DNA from: Manihot esculenta
Taxonomy: Eukaryota; Streptophyta; Magnoliopsida; Malpighiales; Euphorbiaceae
NCBI RefSeq assembly: GCF_001659605.2
Contig: NC_035170.2
Span: 28,252,020 to 28,316,019, forward strand
Direction of reading: 5' to 3'
Length of the DNA stretch: 64,000 bases
Part shown: in pieces, positions 49,814 through 64,000 of the stretch
Numbering within the stretch: the first letter of the stretch is position 1
How the letters are laid out: every line of letters begins with the position of its first letter
Notes under the pieces: model-generated
The model's database searches: none
Seen by the model: only the letters and a program-made list of their open reading frames with translations
Told to the model about the DNA's origin: nothing
Program-made: the position numbers and the translations under genes

Positions 49814-51532
49814 GGGTTGTGGCTGTGGCCGTGCAACCTGAAAAGGAAATTATATTGAAGAAGAAACCTCTGACAAAGAATCAGCGGTGGTTGTGACGGG
49901 GATGGGCGTGGTAACCTCACTAGGTCAAGATGCAGATACATTCTATGATAATCTTCTTGATGGTGTCAGTTGAATAAGTGAGATTGAGGCTTTTGACTGC
50001 TCTCAGTTTCCCACTGTATATTTTCTTTGCCTCATACCTAATTACATAAATCATTGGTTGTATAGTTAGCTGAATCAGTTTTTTACAACTCTCCTTTCTT
50101 GTTGGAACAGAAAATTGCAGGTGAAATCAAATCTTTCTCAGCAGATGGATGCGTCTCACCCAAGCTTTTTAATAGGGCAGATAAATCTGTGCTTTACTTG
50201 CTCACCGCTGGCAAGAAAGCCTTGGCAGATGCTGGAATTACAGAACAAGTTATGAATGTTTTGGATAAAACTAGATGTGGGTTATTATTGGACCTGCATT
50301 GGGAAGCATGAAAGTAAGTGAAGCTCTGCCATCAAATTAATGGTGTTTCTTTAACTCTAAAATTCAACTCAATACCAAAGTAAGATTTGATATTATGTCA
50401 AGCATTTCTCTAAGTATTACCATAGTGAGTTACAGAACTTTCATATGGGTTCACTCCCTTTTTGTATTTCCAGTAAGCTGTAGAGTTTTCATGTGTTTCA
50501 TTCACTTTCAGAATTATTCATTTGCATTCTGTAATCAATGACAAACTTGCTTTTGCTTCCTTCTGCTGATTACTGAATGAATGACACTGTTTGAACAGAT
50601 TTTTAATGATGCGGTAGAAGCATTGAGGGTTTCATATAAAAAGATGAATCCATTTTGTGTACCATTTGCAACAACTAATGTGGGTTTAGCTGTACTAGCA
50701 ATGGATTTGGTAAGCTCAAAAAGCTACATAACAAATTTCTTGGTGCAGCAGATTGCAATTTACAGGTTGCCCAATTGCAGGGATGGATGGGCCCTAACTA
50801 CTCAATCTCTTCTGCTTGTGCAACTAGCAACTTTTGCATACTTAATTCAGCAAACCACATCATCAGAGGGGAAAAAGTAAGCACCTCCCTTGCATTTTCT
50901 GCAGACTGAAATTGGATATATGCAGTTAGATTCTACATTATCTTAAGAATGTATGCTTTTCTCTAGGTAGATCTCTAACTGTGGAATTTGCAGGACTTGA
51001 TGCTTTGTGGTGTTTCTGATGCAGCCATTATTCCAATAGGTAACGTTGTTGGTTTCAAGAATGAGAAATTTTGAAGTATATGAGCTAACTGATAGCCAAG
51101 AAAAAACCCTCGAACACACTTGAGAATTAGAAAATAGAGACGAAAAAGATGAACATGATTGTATATAGTTTATTAAGTGTGCCTCTACATCCATGGATAG
51201 TTTTCCGCTTGGAGATTCAGTGAACCATAAATCATAAATTTTTCTCTAACAAATGTAAGCCATAACATACTAAAAATGTTATTCTAATGTTGGAGTTTCA
51301 GGCTTGGGAGGATTTGTGGCTTGCAGAACTCTATCTCAAAGGAATGATGATCCAACCAAAGCATCACGCACCGTAGGGCATAGAGCTCTCTACTTTCTTC
51401 TAATACAAAAGCTACTTCCGGTGATTTATGATCCTATAAGTTTTATTGATTGAACACGATTGCGACTGGTTTGTTCTTGGAGAAGGAGCTGGTTTTGCTC
51501 CTCTTAGAAGAGCTAGAACATGCTAAGGTATA
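49814..51532 (+). pseudogene. 3-oxoacyl-ACP synthase I-like pseudogene
   Basis: Introns are retained, so this is a decayed genomic copy rather than a processed one. Blocks in order: VAVAVQPEKEIILKKK, then (after a 1-bp frame change) VVVTGMGVVTSLGQDADTFY and a TGA where Gly is expected before ISEIEAFDC; IAGEIKSFSADGCVSPKLFN and LTAGKKALADAGITEQVM (from about 50111); EALRVSYKKMNPFCVPFATT; GWMGPNYSISSACATSNFCI after a short GT-AG intron (about 50710-50780); VSDAAIIPIGLGGFVACRTL in pieces; and finally VLGEGAG followed by LLLEELEHAK. The catalytic Cys of SACATSN is kept. A frameshift near 50287, other breaks and loss of the C-terminal third make it non-functional. KAS I normally elongates fatty acids in plastids. 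Confidence 0.88.
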
Positions 51533-51954
51533 CCAGCTTTAGGTCAGCTTTTTCTATTTGTTTTCTTTGAGAGGGGTTTGTTTCCCTTATGTATGGTCAA
51601 ATGCTGAGATAACAGAGGAGCAAAGATTTACCCAGAATTCCTAGGTGGAAGCTTCACAAGGGTAGCCCAAGTATTTCTGTAGGTTGAATTAACAAATATG
51701 ATGGGCTTTATGAGTTTTTTATTTATCGTATTCAGGCCTTGAAAAAAAAAAAAGAAATATCTAACAATGAAGTTTAAAAACTCGCATCTCATCCAAAAAG
51801 GTTCAGTAATAATTAAAGCAGCAGATGCAGTCACTAAGCAAACCAACAGCATAAGCACACCTCAAAAGGTTCAAACACCAGGAGAAAAATAAATTCTCAA
51901 ACGTAAGAAGAAAAGTTCTGATGTTCATCCATCCTCTCCCATGCTTAACTAAAC

Positions 51955-54700
<2,746 letters not shown>

Positions 54701-55782
54701 TCAACTTCAGGGTACCACTGCAACACTATGAATTTCAAACTTATTTTCCTTGAAAAAGGCAGAAAATTCACAACAACAGAAAGCAACAAATTTTCAAATG
54801 ATATTTGGTTAATCTCAAATGCTACTACTTATCAATCTGCGTGTGTATAAAACCAGAGAAACACTATTCTCTCCAAGTGAAAAGGATTAAAGAGGTATTA
54901 TCCCATAAAGGAGCTGAAAATTGAGATAAAGTTTCTGGATAAAAGCATAATGACTAAAACACAGATACAAATTAATAGAAACATTCAAGTTTCAATTAAA
55001 AATAATAAACATTCTCAAAAAGAAGGGTAAGTTTTAATATTTAACAATTAATTTATTAAAAAAATACACAATTGACAATTTCATTGAAATACTATGTAGT
55101 CAGACAAAAGTTTCTTGTATTTGGATCAGATAAGGAAAAGTAAAATCGTAAATAATCAAGAGAAACCATCACATTAATTAAACCTGATTGGAAGCCTCAA
55201 AACGGTTCTTTATTCAACTTTAAAAATCACTTAAATTTAAAAAAAAAAAAAAAAAGACTCGCCATCAAAATGCTACAAAGCCAAAAGGTCATACAATTTC
55301 ATTACTCAATAATCACGAATTTCTTTTCTAGAAAAAATGAAATTATATCAACCCTTGACCTCTAAGCATTTGATATCAACACCAAACCTTAATAAGTGAA
55401 ATGAAATGCTTCCCAACCAAAGGCCTATGGCATAAAAATTATGCCAAATCTCAAAGCTCAGTGGTATTCCTTTTCAAATACCAATTCATGGTATCGGCAA
55501 AAAGAGCCATTTCCGAGACTCCAGCCTTGATTATTTCAGCAATTCTCTTATAAAGGGAAGTCGTTTCAAAATCACCACCACGCAAGGCGCAATATCAAAA
55601 TGTTTATCAGGACAAGAGCATTAAAAGAACCTTTAAAAAACCTCCAAAACATCTATTTACAAAAGAGTAAAACAAGCAGAACCCAACTCCTTCCAGAACC
55701 AAGTAGAGATCTAAGCTAATCAAATATTGAATCAAAAAGCGCAAACCATTATGAATAAATGACAGAAATTGTAAGGTATTAC

Positions 55783-55990
55783 CTCCCGAGGAGATCACTG
55801 GACGTACTGTGTGCCGATAAGAACCCTAGAAAGGTTTAGCTAGGCATTTATATCGTTCTCGAGGTCAGATCCAACGGCTGCAATTAGCATCCAATGGGTA
55901 TTATTGTCCGTTGGATGGTTAGGGTTGGGGTTTTGCAAGAAGCGCCGCGGATCCAGCAGCTATGGAAAATAGTAAATGGGCTAAGAATAT
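55783..55990 (-). promoter_or_regulatory. RPL3 copy 1 promoter and non-coding first exon
   Basis: Minus strand: TATAAAT at 55852-55846, then a pyrimidine-rich start CTTTCTAGGGTTCTTATCGG and the exon ending CTCGGGAG|GTAATACC. Upstream (55917-55932) is CCCCAACCCTAACC, a telo-box-like AACCCTAA motif, and near 55997 AGCCCAAC, a site II (TGGGCY) element. Telo boxes with site II motifs are the usual arrangement in plant ribosomal-protein promoters. The transcription start itself is inferred. Confidence 0.65.
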
Positions 55991-56383
55991 TCAAAGTTGG
56001 GCTGATTTGTTTTTTGGTTAGTGACTTTTAAGTTAAGTTTGGGTTCTGAGCAAATTTTAAAATGGTATTTAGAAATTGAAAACGTAAATCATAAAATACT
56101 ATTTATTTTAATTTTGAATAAAAATTATCTATCAAATATTAAAATAATTAGTAACTATTAAAACATGTAATATTACTAGACATTATTTTGAAAATAATTT
56201 TTTTTATAACAATTATATAACCTTCATGTGTATAGATGTAAATAATTTTTATCAAAATAAGAAATTAAATTTATGGGATAAATTATAGTTAATCAAACTT
56301 TATAATTTTTTAATTTTGTTATATATATTTATGGTGTCCAATAAAAAATGTTAAATTTTTATTAATTAGACAAATAAAAAATG

Positions 56384-56796
56384 TAAGGATCTTTCTTCTT
56401 TTCTCGAATGTGAGTTCTATCCTTCCTTTGCCTCTAAGAGTGAGACACATTTTTTTAGCTACTTTTACTCGGTGAATTTAAAAATTAGAAAGAAATTATA
56501 TTTTTTCTATATGCATATTTGGATCTTTGTTGGTTTTCTCCTATATTTGCTTGGGTGGTTCATAATGTTCTATTTGGACACTTTATTTTTAGAGGAAACT
56601 CTTTTCCTTTAGAGGAAACTCTTTTCCTTTAGAGGACATAGCCCCTTCCTTCGGGGGAGTTATGTTTTTTGTGCTCAATTATTATTTTTTTGTAGTTCTT
56701 GGTCTAAATACTCTAAAATCTATTAATAAAATTATTTTTTTTAAAAAATAAGTTTTACCCTCCTTTCAGATTCAAGCTTACTCAATCATGGAAATA
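56384..56796. other. spacer between duplicated units, with a 20-bp tandem repeat
   Basis: Matches 62890-63250 downstream of RPL3 copy 2, showing that the duplicated block continues past the promoter. AGAGGAAACTCTTTTCCTTT occurs twice in tandem at 56591-56630 plus a partial third copy, whereas the matching place near 63140 has one diverged copy. No coding region. Confidence 0.6.
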
Positions 56797-57255
56797 GCCT
56801 CTCTCATTTCCATCGAATTTAGGGTACTCTGATGCTCGGAATGGAGGTCGTTTATCGCATCATCACTAGCTCATCCTCTCCTGAAGACCTAAAACAATCT
56901 ATAAATTCAAGTGGGATTTTTCTCGATAACAATTTGATCGATAAAGTTCTCAAAAGGTTCAGGTTTGGTCATGGGAAACCCTTGCAAGCACTTGAGCTCT
57001 TTAAATTCACTGCCAATAGAAAAGGGTTTTATCACACTCCGAATTCGTTAGATACCATGCTTTATATATGGGCAAAGTCGTCAATTTGATCATATTTGGG
57101 ATGTTTTGATTAAAATGAAGAGGAAAGACCCGTCTTTGATTTCCTCACGAACTATGCAAGTGGTTTTGGGTAGACTGTGGAATCTTTTAGAATGTTCAAG
57201 AAGTTGGTTCCTGTGTTTGATACCAGTTCTTTCAATGCACTGTTGAGACCCTGTG
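56797..57255 (+). pseudogene. fragment of the P-class PPR gene (duplicate of 46522-47070)
   Basis: Begins with GCCTCTCTCATTTCCATCGA as in the intact gene, then jumps to MEVVYRIITSSSSPEDLKQS and continues almost unchanged to DTMLYI, where small deletions shift the frame (about 57066). A further deletion removes the codons from IAKVCSVRQ. It ends abruptly within the DTISFNALLRTL region. It lacks nearly all PPR repeats and cannot function. Confidence 0.92.
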
Positions 57256-57265
57256 TTTTCTTTAA

Positions 57266-57420
57266 CAAAGGAATGATGATCCAACCAATGCACACGCCCC
57301 TGGAATACCGCAGGGCATAGAGCTCCCTACTTTCTTCTAATACAAAAGCTACTTCCGACTGGTTTGTTCTTGGAGAAGGAGCTGGTTTTGCTCCTCTTAG
57401 AAGAGCTAGAACATGCTAAG
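57266..57420 (+). pseudogene. short KAS I-like fragment (duplicate of 51337-51532)
   Basis: CAAAGGAATGATGATCCAAC through the segment coding LLLEELEHAK matches the end of the KAS pseudogene, with about 31 bp deleted relative to copy 1 (near 57355) and a 4-7 bp change near 57290. It is joined directly to the PPR fragment, marking a deletion junction at about 57255-57266. Confidence 0.88.
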
Positions 57421-57852
57421 GTATACCAGCTTTAGGTCAGCTTTTTCTATTTGTTTTCTTTGAGAGGGGTTTGTTTCCCTTATGTATGGTCAAATGCTGA
57501 GATAACAGAGAAGAGGAGCAAAGATTTACCCAGAATTCCTAGGTGGAAGCTTCACAAGGGTAGCCCAAGTATTTCTGTAGGTTGAATTTCACAAATATGA
57601 TGGGCTTTATGAGTTTTTTATTTATTGTATTCAGGCCTTGAAAAAAAAAAATAAATATCTAACAATGAACTTTAAAAACTCGCATCTCATCCAAAAAGGT
57701 TCAGTAATAATTAAAGCAGCAGATGCAGTCACTAAGCAAACCAACAGCATAAGCACACCTCAAAAGGTTCAAACACTAGGAGAAAAACAAATTCTCAAAC
57801 GTAAGAAGAAAAGTTTTGATGTTCATCCATCCTCTCCCATGCTTAACTAAAC

Positions 57853-60598
<2,746 letters not shown>

Positions 60599-61700
60599 TC
60601 AACTTCAGGGTACAACTGCAACACTCTATGAATTTCAAACTTATTTTCCTTGAAAAAGGCAGAAAATTCACAACAACAGAAAGCAACAAATTTTCAAATG
60701 ATATTTGGTTAATCTCAAATGCTACTGCTTATCAATCTGTGTGTATAAAACCAGAGAAACACTATTCTCTCCAAGTGAAAAGGATTAAAACAGGTATTAT
60801 CCCATAAAGGAGCTGAAAATTGAGATATAGTTTCTGGATAAAATCATAATGACTAAAACACAGATACAAATTAAGAGAAACATTCAAGTCAATTAAAAAT
60901 AATAAACATTCTCAAAAAGAAGGGTAAGTTTTAATATTTAACAATTACTTTATTAAAAAATACACAATTGACAATTTCATTGAAATACTGTGTAGTCAGA
61001 CAAAAGTTTCTTGTATTTGGATAAGATAAGGAAAAGTAAAATCGTAAATAATCAAGAGAAACCATCAGATTAATTAAACCTGATTGGAAACCTCAAAACG
61101 GTTCATTATTCAACTTTAAAAATCAATTAAAAAAATTTTTGAAAAAAAAGACTCAGCCATCAAAATGCTACAAAACCAAAAGGTCATACAATTTCATCAC
61201 TCAATAATCACGAATTTCTTTTCTAGAAAAAATGAAATTATATCAACCCTTGACCTCTAAGCATTTGATATCAACACCAAACCTTAATAAGTGAAATGAA
61301 ATGCTTCCCAACCAAAGGCCTATGGCATAAAAATTATGCCAAATCTCAAAGCTCAGTGGTATTCCATTTCAAATACCAATTCATGGTATCGGCAAAAAGA
61401 GCCATTTCCGAGACCCCAGCCTTGATTATTTCAGCAATTCTCTTATAAAGGGAAGTCATTTCAAAATCACCACCAGGCAAGATTATCAGGACAAGAGCAT
61501 TAAAAGAACCTTTAAAAAACCTCCAAAACATCTATTTACAAAAGAGTAAAACAAGCAGAACCCAACTCCTTCCAGAACCAAGTAGAGATCTAAGCTAATC
61601 AAATATTGAATCAAAAAAAGCAAACCAAGTAGAGATCTAAGCTAGAAGTTTAATTATCATGTATGTTTATGAATCAATGACAGGAATTGTAAGGTATTAC

Positions 61701-61900
61701 CTCCCGATGAGGAGATCACTGGACGTACTGTGTGCCGATAAGAACCCTAGAGAGGTTTAGCTAGACATTTATATCGTTCTCGAGATGAGATCCAACGGCT
61801 GTAATTAGCATCCAATGGGTATTATCGTTGGATGGTTAGGGTTAGCGTTTTGCAAGAAGAGCCGCCGATCCAGCAGCTATGGAAACTAGTAAATGGGCTA
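61701..61900 (-). promoter_or_regulatory. RPL3 copy 2 promoter and non-coding first exon
   Basis: TATAAAT at 61773-61767 (minus strand) and a first exon ending CTCATCGGGAG|GTAATACC, 3 bp longer than in copy 1. Upstream, GCTAACCCTAACC (61836-61848) keeps the telo-box core but not the preceding CCCC of copy 1, and the CGTTGGATGG region is shortened by several bases (61827). The upstream block also contains a short extra sequence (about 61907-61930) absent from copy 1. Expression differences between copies are possible. Confidence 0.62.
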
Positions 61901-62388
61901 AGAATAGAGAAAGCCGACTACATCCAGTCCAATATTCAAAGGTGGGCTGAGTTGTTTTTTGGTTAGTAACTTTTAAGTTTGGGTTCTGAGAAAATTTTAA
62001 AATGGTATTTAGAAATTGAAAACGTAAATCATAAAATACTATTTTTTTTAATTTTGAGTAAAAATTATCTATCAAATATTAAAATAATTAGTAACTATTA
62101 AAACATGTAATATTACTAGACATTATTTTGTAAATAATTTTTTTATAAATGTAAATAATGTTATCAAAATAAGAAATTAAATTTATGGGATAAATTATAG
62201 TTAATCAAACTTTACCATTTTTCTAATTTTGTTATATATAATTATGGTGCCCAATAAAAAATGTTAAATTTCTATTAATTAGACAAATAAATCTAACCGT
62301 GGTTTTATTTTTTTTTTTTTTAAATAAAGATTCTCTCTCCAAATTCCTTTCTTAAGTTTTAACTTAAATTCATTTGCTGCCTCCTGTG

Positions 62389-62856
62389 CGGGTGAGCAGT
62401 ATTCGGTTCAAATCGAAAAAATTGATCGAACCGAACTGATTTAAAATTTTAGTTCGGTTTTTTATATATTTTGGTTCAGTTTGGTTTTTAATTTTAGAAA
62501 TTTCGGTTATTTCAATTCGGTTCGATTTTAATTAAAAAAAAATCGAAAAAACCGAATCAAACCGATTAGTAATAATAATATATTTTTTCAATAATATAGA
62601 GAAATTAAATCATATTAAAATTAAAATATTTTAATTAAATTTTAAAATATTAAAAATAAAATGTAAAAAATAAAAAAATTATTAAAAATCGAAACTGATC
62701 AAACCGAACCGAATCGAACCGAATCATACCGGTTTGGTTCGATTCGATTTCTAATCAAAATCGGTTCGGTTCGATTTTCATAAATACTAAAATTTCGGTT
62801 TCGGTTTATTCGATTCGGTTCGATTTTGAACCGAACTGACCGAATGCTCACCCCTA
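62389..62856. mobile_element. hAT-type non-autonomous element with CGGTTCGGTT-repeat ends, copy 3 (468 bp)
   Basis: Flanked by CTCCTGTG at 62381-62388 and 62857-62864 (8-bp target duplication). The right end reads inward TAGGGGTGAGCATTCGGTCA; the left end is CGGGTGAGCAGTATTCGGTT, with the first bases eroded. Both ends are full of TTCGGTT/AACCGAA words. It lies in the duplicated block downstream of RPL3 copy 2 and is absent from the equivalent place after copy 1, so it either inserted after the duplication or was lost from unit 1. Confidence 0.86.
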
Positions 62857-62864
62857 CTCCTGTG

Positions 62865-64000
62865 GTTTATCATATCTCTGCATGTAAGAGGATCCTTCTA
62901 CCCTTCCTTTGCCTCTAAGGGTAAGAGAGACCTCTTTTCTTTTTTGAATATAGTTTCTATTTTCTCCCATCCGATTGGATTGTAGATAATCCTTTTAACT
63001 ATTTTTACTCGGTTGTATTTAAGCATTCGAAAGAGATCATATATTTTTTATATGCATATTTGAATCTTTGTGGGTTTTTCTCCTCTTTGCTTGTCTCTTT
63101 CATAATGTTCTATTTGTATACTTTATTTTTAAAGTAAACTCCTTTACTTTAGAGGACATGCCCCTTCTTTAGCATGAATTATATTTTTTGTGTCTAATTG
63201 TTATTTTTTTTGCGATTGTTGGTCTAAAGATTCTAAATTACTCTTTGATGATTATCATTCGATAGAGGGGGCAAGAAACAAAATAATAGTTGTATCTAGC
63301 ACATGCTCGTAAACAGTTTAGAAAGCAGGAATGAGATGACAAATAATGATACCACCTTTATTCATTGCCAACACATAATAGATGTAGAGTTTCTATATGG
63401 TTCGGTACTCAATGGTTTTCTCTTTATCTTTCTTCGAATATTTTTTATTTCTTTACTTTTTTTTATTTTTCACATTTAAATTTATCAATATCAACATCTC
63501 AATAAATAGCTAGCTTAGTATAGTTAGGGTTATATAATTTTTTTTCAGTAGGATAGGCTTGCTTGTAATGGGATTGTGTTTTACATGTATGAAAGAATAA
63601 ATATCAAATACTTAAATTTTTAAAAAATTTATTAATTTATTTATATTTTAAAATTATTCAATTAAAATATCTTTATATTTTACATAATCAAACTCTTGTA
63701 ATTTTTATGTTACTTTACAAGATTTATTTTAAATTTGATCAGAAAAATTAAATAGTATGAATATTTCAAATTATAAAAATTAAATAATACATATAATTAA
63801 AATTATAAAAACCAACCAAAACAATTATTCCAGGTAGGTTGCTAATGTTTTTTTTTTTAACAGAAAAAAAAATTTATATTTTACAAAATATAAAAATAAT
63901 TTAATGGAGTGATTTGAAAATAAAAACAAACTAGTTTATTTAATAAAATTTCAGGGATTACATAATAATTTAGCCTAGATGTATTTGGGATGGGTTTGGA
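62865..64000. other. terminal spacer, partly duplicated
   Basis: To about 63250 this matches 56400-56740 (end of the duplicated unit). Beyond that it is AT-rich unique sequence with no recognised feature. Confidence 0.5.

Overview
The window reads as nuclear DNA of a flowering plant, most likely a woody eudicot. The genes are intron-rich with GT-AG junctions, there is a chloroplast-targeted Hsp70 with a transit peptide, two plant PPR genes, AT-rich spacers, and relics of Ty3/gypsy, copia-type, LINE and hAT elements. The species cannot be fixed from the sequence; a Malpighiales plant such as a Euphorbiaceae member is a guess.

Left part (1-20 kb), conserved housekeeping genes: the 3' end of a phosphatidylserine decarboxylase gene (+, 99-1827), a complete stromal Hsp70 gene (-, 4956-8441, eight exons, 704 aa) and a complete MACPF-domain gene (+, 14300-19708, seven exons, 603 aa). 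Two hAT-type non-autonomous elements whose ends are reiterated CGGTTCGGTT lie at 3204-4429 and 9503-10038; a third lies at 62389-62856. Each has its own 8-bp target-site duplication.

Middle part (20-45 kb), sparse in genes and rich in transposons: a decayed coding fragment near 22 kb, a probable copia-type solo LTR (22715-23167), an intact 828-aa DYW-class PPR gene (-, 23856-26342) and a two-exon gene for a 147-aa single-pass membrane protein (-, 27067-27599) with a long leader. Then comes a collapsed Tat-like Ty3/gypsy relic (about 31.7-36.8 kb) that keeps a gag remnant, a degenerate minisatellite and an antisense extra ORF but has no recognisable pol. It is followed by a dead L1-type LINE (about 38.05-44.5 kb) split by a 2,296-bp solo LTR with perfect CATCG target duplications. 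That LTR carries eight exact copies of a hairpin-forming 13-mer.

Right part (45-64 kb), a segmental duplication: an intact P-class PPR gene (46475-48022), two copies of an unidentified gene fragment, a broken KAS I-like gene (about 49.8-51.5 kb) and an intact RPL3 gene (-). A second, internally deleted unit follows: a PPR fragment, a KAS fragment and a second intact RPL3 gene (-). The two RPL3 genes have identical exon lengths, a constant 5,898-bp offset through the coding exons and, where compared, only two amino-acid differences. They are a young paralogous pair in which both promoters and both reading frames survive while the neighbouring genes were broken.

I found no strong evidence for a new enzymatic or defence system. 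The most unusual items are the hairpin-rich solo LTR, the family of CGGTT-repeat hAT elements (one with a GC-rich cargo), the Tat relic with its antisense ORF, and the twin RPL3 locus.
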